Assembly (NCBI RefSeq): GCF_050717535.1
Contig: NZ_JBOITM010000084.1
Coordinates: forward strand, 7,530-71,529
Direction: 5' to 3'
DNA length: 64,000 nucleotides
DNA from: Clostridium_AD sp050717535
GTDB taxonomy: Bacteria; Bacillota; Clostridia; Clostridiales; Clostridiaceae
Shown here: in pieces, positions 8,194-16,459 of the stretch
How positions within the stretch are numbered: position 1 is the first letter of the stretch
Layout: every line of letters begins with the position of its first letter
Position numbers and translations under genes: made by a program
The notes under the pieces: generated by a model
What the model was told of the DNA's origin: nothing
The model's database searches: none
What the model saw: the letters and a program-made list of their open reading frames with translations, nothing else

Positions 8194-9267
8194 ATGAAGT
8201 TACCTCCTTTAAAAATTGGAGAATTAATAGCACGTGTTCCTATAATTCAAGGTGGTATGGGTGTGGGAGTATCTCTGTCCTCATTAGCATCAGCAGTTGC
8301 AAATGAAGGTGGAATTGGGATAATATCTACTGCTCAAATTGGGTATAGGGAAAAAGACTTTGGAACTGATGCAAAAGAGGCAAACAAAAGAGCATTAAGA
8401 AATGAAATTATAAAAGCTAGAGAGTTAAGTCCTAAAGGAATTATAGGAATAAATATTATGGTAGCTATGAATAACTATGAGGAATTAACAACAGTTGCTT
8501 TAGAAGAGGGCATAGATATAATAATATCTGGCGCAGGTCTTGCACTTAATCTACCTAAAATAGCTAAAGGATTCAAAACAAAACTTGCGCCTATAGTATC
8601 ATCAGCAAAGGCAGCTACAGTTATATCGAAAATGTGGGATAGAAAAGATAAATGCGCCGCAGATTTAATTGTTGTAGAAGGGCCAGAAGCTGGAGGACAT
8701 CTTGGGTTCTCTATGGAGTCACTTATAGAAAACAAAGCTCAAGACTTATTGGACATAGTCAAAGAAGTTATTGAAGCAATTAAGCCGTTTGAAGAGAAGT
8801 ATAATAAAAAAATACCAGTAGTAGCTGCTGGTGGAGTATATACTGGAGCTGATATTGCAGAACTTATAAAAATCGGTGCTGCAGGAGTACAAATGGCTAC
8901 TAGATTTGTTGCTACTGATGAATGTGATGCTAGTTTAGCATTTAAAATGGCATATATTAATTCAAAAAAAGAAGATATAAAGATAGTAAAAAGCCCTGTA
9001 GGCATGCCTGGAAGAGCTATTAATAATAATTTTATGAAGAGTGTTCAGGAAAATGGTTGTAAGGTAGATAAATGCTATTTATGCATTAAGGACTGTAATC
9101 CAAAACAAACCCCTTATTGTATTACAGAAGCGCTTATACAAGCGGTAAAAGGAAACTTAGATAAGGGACTTATTTTTGTAGGAAGCAACGCGGCCAAGGT
9201 AGAAAAGATTGTTTCTGTTAAAGAACTTATGAGTGAATTAGTAACAGAAGCAGAACTTGCTCTTTAA
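8194..9267 (+). CDS. nitronate monooxygenase/FabK-like flavoprotein
   Basis: The 357-residue TIM-barrel protein has the FMN-binding pattern of the 2-nitropropane dioxygenase/FabK family: PIIQGGMGVGVS at the start, VVEGPEAGGHLG in the middle and AAGGVYTG then GAAGVQMATRF later. It is longer than the FabK at 11315 and has a cysteine cluster near the C-terminus (CKVDKCYLCIKDC, then C) absent from FabK. Homologues sit at this place before the fab operon in other clostridia. The reaction is uncertain: nitronate oxidation or an enoyl-thioester reductase. Its FabT-type promoter ties it to lipid synthesis. Confidence 0.85.
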   Translation: MKLPPLKIGELIARVPIIQGGMGVGVSLSSLASAVANEGGIGIISTAQIGYREKDFGTDAKEANKRALRNEIIKARELSPKGIIGINIMVAMNNYEELTTVALEEGIDIIISGAGLALNLPKIAKGFKTKLAPIVSSAKAATVISKMWDRKDKCAADLIVVEGPEAGGHLGFSMESLIENKAQDLLDIVKEVIEAIKPFEEKYNKKIPVVAAGGVYTGADIAELIKIGAAGVQMATRFVATDECDASLAFKMAYINSKKEDIKIVKSPVGMPGRAINNNFMKSVQENGCKVDKCYLCIKDCNPKQTPYCITEALIQAVKGNLDKGLIFVGSNAAKVEKIVSVKELMSELVTEAELAL

Positions 9268-9354
9268 CAGCACATATGCACAGAAGAATTAAATTTTCTT
9301 TAGATATTAAAACTTTAAATAAATGGTGATATTTTTATGTTTAAAGTAAAAATA

Positions 9355-9411
9355 TTGACAAATAACTGGTATACAGATATACTTTGATTATCAAAGTATT
9401 TGAAAATCAAA
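9355..9411 (+). promoter_or_regulatory. FabT-type promoter/operator of the fab-acc operon
   Basis: TTGACA at 9355-9360, a 17-bp spacer and TATACT at 9378-9383 are followed by the same two palindromes as at 8118: TTTGATTATCAAA (9383-9395) and TTTGAAAATCAAA (9399-9411), again centred 16 bp apart. The stretch from the -10 box through the second palindrome differs from the first copy at one base only. Binding here would block transcription of the regulator and the genes behind it, giving autoregulation. Confidence 0.85.
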
Positions 9412-9432
9412 GTATAGGAAATGGTGATAAAC

Positions 9433-9885
9433 ATGAGCAAATGTGTTGGAGTTGTCAATGAACTTCTAGTAGAAACCTTTAATGATATAATGCAAATAGA
9501 ACAGAAGGCTCTTAAAGAAGGGGTACTTAATGATTTATCAATAACAGAAATTCATACTATTGATGCTATAGGAATGTACGAATTTAGAACTATGACACAA
9601 GTATCCCAAGATCTTAAAATAACTTTAGGCACTCTTACTACAGCTATAAGCAAACTTATGAAAAAGGGTTATGTAGATAGAAAAAGAGGCGAAGAAGATA
9701 GAAGATCAGTAATGATTGCTCTTACTAGAAAAGGAAAACTAGCCTATAGAATACATAACAAATTTCATTCAAATATGGTGCATGCAACTATAGATGGTCT
9801 TAATGATGAAGAAGAAGAGATATTAATAAAATCTCTTGAAAAATTAAACAATTTCTTCAAAGAAAAATACAAATTAGAAGGTTAA
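9433..9885 (+). CDS. fabT: MarR-family regulator, FabT-like
   Basis: The protein (150 residues from the ATG at 9433) has a winged helix-turn-helix of the MarR type: TMTQVSQDLKITLGTLTTAISKLMKKGYVDRKRGEEDRRS, with the recognition helix around TLTTAISKL and the wing DRKRGEEDRRS. FabT of streptococci represses fatty-acid genes and uses acyl-ACP as co-repressor. The operator pair in its own promoter and before the NMO-like gene supports the same role. The frame opens at 9421, but AGGA there is only 1-2 nt away, while GGTGAT is better placed for 9433. It is the first gene of the operon. Confidence 0.85.
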   Translation: MSKCVGVVNELLVETFNDIMQIEQKALKEGVLNDLSITEIHTIDAIGMYEFRTMTQVSQDLKITLGTLTTAISKLMKKGYVDRKRGEEDRRSVMIALTRKGKLAYRIHNKFHSNMVHATIDGLNDEEEEILIKSLEKLNNFFKEKYKLEG

Positions 9886-9903
9886 TGAAAGGAGCGCTAA
9901 GTA

Positions 9904-10887
9904 ATGAATGAGGTACAAATAATTGGTACAGGAAGTTATGCTCCTCTAAATATAATGACTAATAATCAGTTATCAGAAATTGTAGATACTTCTGATGAAT
10001 GGATAATTTCAAGAACCGGCATCAAGCAAAGACATATATCACAAGGGGAGAACACTTCTGATTTAGCCACAAAAGCAGCATTAGAGGCATTAAAAGATGC
10101 TAATATTAAAGCTGAAGATATAGATTTAATAATCCTTGCAAGTACATCCCCAGATCAATTTGTTCCAGCTACTGCATGCATAGTTCAAGGGAATATAGGA
10201 GCTGTTAACGCTATGGCCTTTGATATATCAGCAGCATGCACAGGTTTTATATTTGCTCTTAATATAGCAATGCAATTCTTAAAAACTGGTAACCGTAAGC
10301 ACGCATTAATAATAGGTGCAGAGGTATTATCAAAGATTGTTGATTGGACAGATAGAAATACTTGTATACTATTTGGGGATGGTGCAGGAGCAGCAGTACT
10401 TGAAGCAGGTAGTGTAAGAGGAATTATTTCCGTGGATTCAGCTTCAGAAGGACAAAAATCTCATTTTTTAACTTGTTCAACTGTAGATGTGAAAAATACT
10501 TTTACAAGTGGACATGAAGATTTTAAAGCTACAATAAGTATGGATGGCAAGGAAATCTTTAAGTTTGCAGTAAATACTATTGTAAAAAGTATAAATAAAA
10601 TCTTAAATGATAATAATTATACTTTAGAAGATATTAAATATGTGGTTTGCCATCAAGCAAATTTCAGAATAATAGATTTTGTTGTAAAAAGATTGAAAGC
10701 TGACAAAGACAAGTTCTTTGTAAACTTAGATAAGTATGGAAATACTTCAGCAGCAAGTATAGCTATAGCATTAGACGAAATGAATAAAACAAATTTACTT
10801 ACAGCTGGAGATAAAATTATACTTGTAGGCTTTGGTGGTGGATTAACCTACGGAGCTTCATTAATAGAATGGACAATTAACAAATAA
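9904..10887 (+). CDS. fabH: beta-ketoacyl-ACP synthase III
   Basis: FabH condenses acetyl-CoA (or a branched primer) with malonyl-ACP to start each fatty-acid chain. The 327-residue protein is of normal length and shows the catalytic triad: C112 in the AACTG segment, His in VVCHQANFRI (about residue 250) and Asn in KYGNTSAAS (about residue 280). GGGLTYGAS near the C-terminus is also typical. GAAAGGAG lies upstream of the ATG. It follows the regulator by 18 bp and is co-transcribed with it. Confidence 0.97.
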   Translation: MNEVQIIGTGSYAPLNIMTNNQLSEIVDTSDEWIISRTGIKQRHISQGENTSDLATKAALEALKDANIKAEDIDLIILASTSPDQFVPATACIVQGNIGAVNAMAFDISAACTGFIFALNIAMQFLKTGNRKHALIIGAEVLSKIVDWTDRNTCILFGDGAGAAVLEAGSVRGIISVDSASEGQKSHFLTCSTVDVKNTFTSGHEDFKATISMDGKEIFKFAVNTIVKSINKILNDNNYTLEDIKYVVCHQANFRIIDFVVKRLKADKDKFFVNLDKYGNTSAASIAIALDEMNKTNLLTAGDKIILVGFGGGLTYGASLIEWTINK

Positions 10888-10907
10888 AATATTAGGAGGA
10901 ATTAATA

Positions 10908-11138
10908 ATGGTATTTGAAAAAGTTAAAAAGGTAATAGTTGAACAATTAGGAATAGATGAGGTAGAGGTTACAATGGAGGCAAATTTTGCAGATGATTTA
11001 GGAGTAGATTCTCTTGAAATATTTGAAATTGTAATGTCACTTGAGGAAGCTTTTGAGATTGAAATACCAAATGAAGATATAGAAAATATTAATGATGTAA
11101 AAGGAATTGTTAAATATATAGAAGCAAAACTTAAATAA
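10908..11138 (+). CDS. acpP: acyl carrier protein
   Basis: The 76-residue acidic protein carries growing acyl chains on a 4'-phosphopantetheine attached to the serine of DLGVDSLE. Length, acidity and the DSLEIFEIVMSLEEAF helix match AcpP. AGGAGG lies 7 nt before the ATG. It is followed by a large stem-loop structure and a terminator-like core at 11149-11277, which may keep expression of this abundant carrier higher than that of the enzymes downstream. Confidence 0.97.
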   Translation: MVFEKVKKVIVEQLGIDEVEVTMEANFADDLGVDSLEIFEIVMSLEEAFEIEIPNEDIENINDVKGIVKYIEAKLK

Positions 11139-11148
11139 TAGAAATTGT

Positions 11149-11277
11149 GGGTTAGATAATTATAGAGCTGAACTACTAAGTATAATAAAATTTAGTTTTT
11201 TTCAGTATGTTAAAAAGTATATATTACATTAAATGTAGTTCGGTAATATATACTTTTTTTCTATAATTATCTAGCCC
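11149..11277 (+). terminator. nested stem structure with terminator core between acpP and fabK
   Basis: The core hairpin pairs 11212-11227 with 11243-11258 (16 bp, 15-nt loop) and runs into seven T at 11254-11260, a good intrinsic terminator. It is enclosed by a 17-bp outer stem, 11149-11165 with 11261-11277, which has one G-U pair. A weaker hairpin around 11168-11205 lies in between. The operon clearly continues, so the core probably stops only part of transcription, or the outer stem competes with it. The 129-bp unit with 17-bp terminal inverted repeats could also be a small MITE-like insertion. Confidence 0.7.
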
Positions 11278-11314
11278 TAACTATATGGTTTTAAGGAATC
11301 AAAGGAGGGGTAAA

Positions 11315-12247
11315 ATGTTTAATTCTGTATTTTTTGAAGATTTAGGTATAAAGTATCCAATAATACAAGGTGGAATGGCTTGGGTTGCAGATAGTAGTTT
11401 GGCATCAGCAGTATCTAATGCAGGGGGCCTCGGTATTATAGCAGCAGCAAATGCGCCCACTGATTATATAAGAGATGAAATTAGAAAAGCAAAGAAGTTA
11501 ACAGATAAACCTTTTGGTGTGAATATAATGCTACTAAGTGATAACGCAGAAGAAATTGCACATCTTGTATGCGAAGAAGGGGTTAAGGTAGTAACTACAG
11601 GGGCAGGTAATCCAGGAAAATACATGGATCTTTGGAAAGAACATGGGATTAAGGTAATACCAGTAGTAGCTTCTGTAGCATTGGCTAAGCGTATGGAGAG
11701 AGCTGGAGCAGATGCAGTCATTGCAGAAGGTTGTGAATCTGGAGGACATATAGGTGAACTTACTACTATGGCACTAGTTCCTCAAGTTGTTGATGGAGTT
11801 AATATTCCAGTAATTGCAGCAGGTGGCATAGGGGATGGGCGTGGCGTGGCAGCAGCATTTATGCTTGGAGTACAGGGAGTTCAAGTAGGAACAAGATTTT
11901 TAGTAGCAAATGAGTGTACAATTCATGAGAATTACAAAAAAAAGGTATTAGGAGCAAAGGACATAGATTCTGTGGTTACAGGAAGACCTACAGGCCACCC
12001 AGTTAGGGTTTTAAAAAATAAGTTATCAAGACAATTTCAGAAGCTTGAAAAGGAAAATGTATCAGTAGAGGTTTTAGAAGAACTTGGACGAGGATGTCTA
12101 CAAAGGGCAGTTAAAGAAGGCGATATCGAGATGGGATCCGTTTTGGCAGGACAAATTGCAGGTCTTGTAAAGAAAGAACAAAGTTGCAAAGAAATTATAG
12201 AAGAGATGTTTACTCAGGCAGAGGAAACTATAAAAAAACTTAGATAA
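11315..12247 (+). CDS. fabK: enoyl-ACP reductase II (flavin type)
   Basis: FabK is the FMN-dependent, NAD(P)H-using enzyme that reduces trans-2-enoyl-ACP in the last step of the elongation cycle; it replaces FabI in many clostridia and streptococci. The sequence has YPIIQGGMAWVADSSLA, VVTTGAGNPGKY, AEGCESGGHIGE and AAGGIGDGRG, the FMN-site segments of the family. The frame opens at 11285, but AGGAGG at 11303-11308 fits the ATG at 11315, giving 310 residues, the normal size. No FabI homologue is in the operon. Confidence 0.95.
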   Translation: MFNSVFFEDLGIKYPIIQGGMAWVADSSLASAVSNAGGLGIIAAANAPTDYIRDEIRKAKKLTDKPFGVNIMLLSDNAEEIAHLVCEEGVKVVTTGAGNPGKYMDLWKEHGIKVIPVVASVALAKRMERAGADAVIAEGCESGGHIGELTTMALVPQVVDGVNIPVIAAGGIGDGRGVAAAFMLGVQGVQVGTRFLVANECTIHENYKKKVLGAKDIDSVVTGRPTGHPVRVLKNKLSRQFQKLEKENVSVEVLEELGRGCLQRAVKEGDIEMGSVLAGQIAGLVKKEQSCKEIIEEMFTQAEETIKKLR

Positions 12248-12294
12248 AAAATAATGATATTATTTCACATAGATGATAATAAGGGAGGAAAATT

Positions 12295-13251
12295 ATGAGT
12301 AAAATTGCTTTTATTTTTCCAGGACAGGGAGCTCAATATATTGGAATGGGTAAGGAATTATTTGAGAATATAGAGGTTTGTAAAAATATATTTAAGATTG
12401 CAGATAAAGAGCTGGGTTTTGAATTAAGCAAACTTTGTTTCGAAGGAACACAAGAGGAACTAAATATTACGGAGAATACTCAACCGGCTATTTTAACTAC
12501 TAGTATAGCAGCTCTTATGGCATTAGCTCAGCATGGTATAAAGTGCGATGTAACTGCAGGACTTAGTCTTGGAGAGTATTCAGCACTAGTTTGCAGTGGA
12601 GTTATGGATTTTGTGGATGCTGTAAAACTTGTTAAAAAGCGTGGGAAATTTATGCAAGAGGCAGTGCCAGTAGGAATAGGAACTATGGCAGCTATAATAG
12701 GCCTTACGACAGGTTGTGTTGAAGAAATTTGTAGTGAGGCTAGAACTTCTGGCATAGTAGAGATCTCTAATTTAAATTGCCCAGGGCAAATAGTAATTGC
12801 CGGGGAAATAGTTGCGGTAGAACATGCTTGCGCAGCAGCAATAGAAAAAGGTGCAAGAAAAGCAGTTATTTTACCAGTAAGTGCACCTTTTCATACTTCT
12901 ATGTTAAAACCCGCAGCAGAAAAATTGGAAATTGAGCTTAAAAATATAAATCTTAAAGAAATGACTATTCCAGTAATGTCAAATGTAAACGGTGATTATG
13001 TAAAGAGTAAGGGCGATATAAAATCTAATTTAAAACTTCAAGTTATGAGTTCTGTTTTATGGGAAACAATTATAAGAAATATGATAAAGGATGGTGTTGA
13101 TACCTTCGTAGAGATAGGACCAGGCAAGGTATTACGTGGCTTTATTAAAAATATAGATAGAAAACTTACAGTGGTGAATGTAGAAGATATGGCATCTTTA
13201 GACAAAGCTGTCTCCACATTAAATAAAGTAGTACAATTACATAAACAGTAG
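12295..13251 (+). CDS. fabD: malonyl-CoA:ACP transacylase
   Basis: FabD moves malonyl from CoA to ACP. The 318-residue protein shows FPGQGAQYIGMG at the N-terminus, the nucleophile elbow GLSLGEY with catalytic S91, and the catalytic His in PVSAPFHTSML (about residue 201). The end segment VDTFVEIGPGKVLRGF is also typical. GGGAGG lies upstream of the ATG. It is in the operon between fabK and fabG. Confidence 0.97.
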   Translation: MSKIAFIFPGQGAQYIGMGKELFENIEVCKNIFKIADKELGFELSKLCFEGTQEELNITENTQPAILTTSIAALMALAQHGIKCDVTAGLSLGEYSALVCSGVMDFVDAVKLVKKRGKFMQEAVPVGIGTMAAIIGLTTGCVEEICSEARTSGIVEISNLNCPGQIVIAGEIVAVEHACAAAIEKGARKAVILPVSAPFHTSMLKPAAEKLEIELKNINLKEMTIPVMSNVNGDYVKSKGDIKSNLKLQVMSSVLWETIIRNMIKDGVDTFVEIGPGKVLRGFIKNIDRKLTVVNVEDMASLDKAVSTLNKVVQLHKQ

Positions 13252-13352
13252 AATTACTTAAATTCCAAAATTCATTAATTAACAAAACTGTTTAATAAGC
13301 ACAACTAATGAAGAGATAAAATCACTATAAACATGTAAAGGAGCACGGATAT

Positions 13353-14096
13353 ATGTTAAAGGGAAAAACAGCAGTAGTAACAGGAGCTAGTCGAGGCATT
13401 GGAAGAGCCATAGCAATAAAGCTAGCAAAACTTGGAGCAAATATAGTTGTTAATTATAGAAATAGTGTAGATGCGGTGCAGGAAGTAGTTAAAGAAATAG
13501 AAGCTTTTGGAGTTAAAGCACTAGCTGTTCAGGCTGATATAAGTAGTTATAGTGATGTAGAGTTTATGATGAAAAAATGTATTGAAGAATTCGGAAGTTT
13601 AGATATTCTAGTTAATAATGCTGGCATAACAAAAGATGGGCTTTTAATGAGAATGAAGGAAGAGGACTTTGATAGTGTTATAGATATTAATCTAAAGGGT
13701 GCTTTTAATTGCACAAGGCATGTATCATCCATAATGCTTAAACAAAGAAGTGGGAGAATAATAAATATATCCTCAGTGTCTGGACTTACAGGTAATGCTG
13801 GCCAAGTAAATTACTGCGCTGCTAAGGCAGGAGTAATAGGAATGACTAAGGCTGTGGCTAGAGAATTTGGGGGTCGCGGAGTTACTTGTAATGCAGTAGC
13901 ACCAGGATATATTCAAACAGACATGACTGTGGCTTTGCCTGCGAAAGTAGTGGATGTTATAATGAGCACTATTCCACTAAAGAGACTTGGCATGCCTGAA
14001 GATGTAGCAAATGCAGTAGCATTTTTAGCCTCAGAGGAAGCGGCGTATATAACAGGTCAGGTTATAAATGTAGATGGCGGAATGGTAATGCAGTAG
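13353..14096 (+). CDS. fabG: 3-oxoacyl-ACP reductase
   Basis: FabG is the NADPH-dependent short-chain dehydrogenase that reduces beta-ketoacyl-ACP. The 247-residue protein has the cofactor loop TGASRGIGRAI (from residue 10), NNAG near 88-91, and the Ser-Tyr-Lys catalytic set at S141, Y154 and K158 (NYCAAK). Length is typical. The 100-bp gap after fabD holds no gene. AAAGGAG precedes the ATG. Confidence 0.96.
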   Translation: MLKGKTAVVTGASRGIGRAIAIKLAKLGANIVVNYRNSVDAVQEVVKEIEAFGVKALAVQADISSYSDVEFMMKKCIEEFGSLDILVNNAGITKDGLLMRMKEEDFDSVIDINLKGAFNCTRHVSSIMLKQRSGRIINISSVSGLTGNAGQVNYCAAKAGVIGMTKAVAREFGGRGVTCNAVAPGYIQTDMTVALPAKVVDVIMSTIPLKRLGMPEDVANAVAFLASEEAAYITGQVINVDGGMVMQ

Positions 14097-14148
14097 AAAA
14101 GACGGTTAATATAGCACTTATAGGTGATATTAAAGGAGGTTTCATTTT

Positions 14149-15390
14149 ATGAAAAATAGAGTTGTTATAACAGGAATGGGAGCAGTTACTCCTATAGGAA
14201 ATGATGTAGTTAATTTTTGGGATAATGTAAAACTAGGCACTTGTGGCATAGATATAATTAAGTCTTTTGATATTTCAGAATACAAATGTAAAATGGGTGC
14301 AGAGGTCAAAGACTTTGATGTAACAGTTGCACTTGGCATTAGAGAAGCTAGAAAAATGGATAAATATTGTCAATATGCAATGGTGGCTGCTGATGAAGCA
14401 GTTAAAAATTCTGGACTTGACCTACAAGCTATAGATAGTGAAAAATTAGCAGTAATAGTTGGATCAGGAATAGGTGGAATTGGAACTATTGAGAAAGAGC
14501 ATGCAAAGCTTATGGAAAAAGGGCCGAGCAGAGTATCTCCATATTTAATACCTATGATAATAGGCAATATGGCAGCTGGAAACATTGCAATAAAGTATGG
14601 TGCTAAAGGTATGTGCTCAAGTGTAGTTACGGCTTGCGCCACAGGAACTAATGCAATAGGAGATGCTTTTCACCTCATTCAAGATGGAAGAGCAGACATA
14701 ATAATAGCTGGAGGGGCAGAAGGGTCAATAACACCACTTGCACTGGCGGGATTTACCTCTTTAACAGCTTTAACTAAAAGTGAAGATCCACTAAGAGCAT
14801 CTATTCCTTTTGATAAAGAAAGGTCTGGTTTTGTTATGGGAGAGGGCGCAGGTATAGTTATACTTGAATCTTTAGAGCATGCAAAAAAAAGAAATGCAAA
14901 AATATATGCTGAGATGAAGGGTTATGGTGCAACTTGTGATGCCTATCATATTACTTCACCATCACCAGATGGCGATGGTGCAGCAAGAGCAATGATAATG
15001 GCGCTTAAAGATGCAGATGTTAAGCCTTGCGAAGTATCATATATCAATGCACATGGAACAAGTACTCCATACAATGACAAGTTTGAAACTGTAGCTATAA
15101 AATCTGCCTTTGGAGAATCTGCATATAAAATACCTATAAGTTCAACAAAATCTATGACTGGACACCTACTTGGAGCATCAGGAGCAATAGAAGCCATAGT
15201 ATGTATAAAAGCCTTAGAAGAAGGTTTTATACCAGCAACTATAGGATATAGTGTTCCAGATGAAGATTGTGATTTAGATTACGTTCCAAACATTGGAAGA
15301 GAGCAGCAGCTTAAATATACAATGTCAAATTCACTAGGATTTGGTGGTCACAATGCTTCAATATTATTTGAAAAATGGGATGGTAAATAA
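14149..15390 (+). CDS. fabF: beta-ketoacyl-ACP synthase II
   Basis: FabF extends acyl-ACP by condensation with malonyl-ACP. The 413-residue protein has the catalytic C163 in VTACATGTNAIGDAF, the two catalytic histidines in INAHGTSTPYND and KSMTGHLLGASGA, and the C-terminal SLGFGGHNASI. It starts after AAAGGAGG and ends 2 nt before the accB start, which suggests coupled translation. No FabB or FabA is present in the operon. Confidence 0.97.
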   Translation: MKNRVVITGMGAVTPIGNDVVNFWDNVKLGTCGIDIIKSFDISEYKCKMGAEVKDFDVTVALGIREARKMDKYCQYAMVAADEAVKNSGLDLQAIDSEKLAVIVGSGIGGIGTIEKEHAKLMEKGPSRVSPYLIPMIIGNMAAGNIAIKYGAKGMCSSVVTACATGTNAIGDAFHLIQDGRADIIIAGGAEGSITPLALAGFTSLTALTKSEDPLRASIPFDKERSGFVMGEGAGIVILESLEHAKKRNAKIYAEMKGYGATCDAYHITSPSPDGDGAARAMIMALKDADVKPCEVSYINAHGTSTPYNDKFETVAIKSAFGESAYKIPISSTKSMTGHLLGASGAIEAIVCIKALEEGFIPATIGYSVPDEDCDLDYVPNIGREQQLKYTMSNSLGFGGHNASILFEKWDGK

Positions 15391-15392
15391 TT

Positions 15393-15911
15393 ATGGATTA
15401 TAAAAATATTGAAGAGTTAATAAAAACCGTTAGTGATTCACAGCTTACATTATTTGAAATTGAGACAGAAGGTATTAAAATAAAGATGGAGAAAAAAGAG
15501 AAGCAGGTAGTGGTAGAGAGAGCGCCTGCATCGGAAGTGCCTGCTAAATCAGTTATTGAGGATTCAATAACTAGCAAAAATATAGCTACCAATCCAATGA
15601 TAGCAGAAAACCTAGATAGCAAAACAGCTAGTGCTATTGAAAATGTAGCCGAGATAATACCAGATAAAAATATATTTATAGTTAAATCACCTATTGTTGG
15701 GACTGTGTATTCTTCACCTAGCGCAGAATTACAAAACTTTGTTGAAATTGGTTCTGTAGTTAAAAAGGGAGATATTCTTTGTATTTTAGAAGCTATGAAG
15801 CTTATGAATGAGATTGAAAGTGAAGTAGATGGAGAAGTTGTAGAAGTATTAGTTTCAAATGAAGATATGGTAGAGTACGGACAGCCACTATTTAAAATAC
15901 GTAAAAAATAG
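15393..15911 (+). CDS. accB: biotin carboxyl carrier protein of acetyl-CoA carboxylase
   Basis: AccB carries the biotin that moves CO2 from AccC to the carboxyltransferase. The 172-residue protein has a short N-terminal helical part, a Ser/Ala/Lys-rich linker (about residues 38-90) and the biotinyl domain with EAMKLMNEIE, where K136 is the biotinylated lysine. It follows fabF by only 2 nt. A large open frame on the opposite strand is a shadow. Confidence 0.96.
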   Translation: MDYKNIEELIKTVSDSQLTLFEIETEGIKIKMEKKEKQVVVERAPASEVPAKSVIEDSITSKNIATNPMIAENLDSKTASAIENVAEIIPDKNIFIVKSPIVGTVYSSPSAELQNFVEIGSVVKKGDILCILEAMKLMNEIESEVDGEVVEVLVSNEDMVEYGQPLFKIRKK

Positions 15912-15974
15912 GTGCTAAAAGTCAATTTTAAAATATCAGTTGTCCATTGATTTAATTTTTAGAAAGGTGGAAGA

Positions 15975-16430
15975 ATGTATATGGAAGATATAAAAGGTAC
16001 TACTTTAAATATAAAACAAATTCAAGAGATTATCCCTCATAGATATCCATTTTTATTTGTGGATAAAATAGAGGAATTAGAGCCAGGAAAAAGAGCTGTA
16101 GGCTATAAGAATATTACTATGAATGAGTATTTCTTTCAAGGTCATTTTAAAGCGGAGCCTATACTACCAGGAGTCATAATTATTGAAGCTCTAGCACAGG
16201 TTGGAGCAGTGGCACTTTTAAGTATGGAAGACTATAAAGGTAAAATTGCTTACTTTGGTGGAATAAATAAAGCTAGATTCAGAAAAAAAGTTGTTCCTGG
16301 AGATGTGCTTAGACTGGAAGTAGAAATAATCAAAATGAAGGGACCTGTTGGAATTGGTAAGGCAGTAGCTACAGTAAATGGAGAAAAGGTTGCAGAAGCT
16401 GAAATTACGTTTGCAGTAGGGATTGAATAA
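15975..16430 (+). CDS. fabZ: 3-hydroxyacyl-ACP dehydratase
   Basis: FabZ removes water from 3-hydroxyacyl-ACP. The 151-residue hot-dog-fold protein has IPHRYPFLFVDKI and the active-site segment FFQGHFKAEPILPGV, with catalytic H57 and E71 (IIIEALAQ). AGGTGG lies 4 nt before the ATG at 15975 and 10 nt before a second ATG at 15981; either could start. It lies between accB and accC, as in other clostridial operons. Confidence 0.96.
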   Translation: MYMEDIKGTTLNIKQIQEIIPHRYPFLFVDKIEELEPGKRAVGYKNITMNEYFFQGHFKAEPILPGVIIIEALAQVGAVALLSMEDYKGKIAYFGGINKARFRKKVVPGDVLRLEVEIIKMKGPVGIGKAVATVNGEKVAEAEITFAVGIE

Positions 16431-16459
16431 TAATTTTGAGTGCAGGGAAGGTAAATAAT

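Noticed and set aside
15398..15925. A 175-codon minus-strand frame opposite accB
   Set aside because: It is the antisense shadow of accB, rich in Ser, Ile and Phe, without a ribosome binding site.
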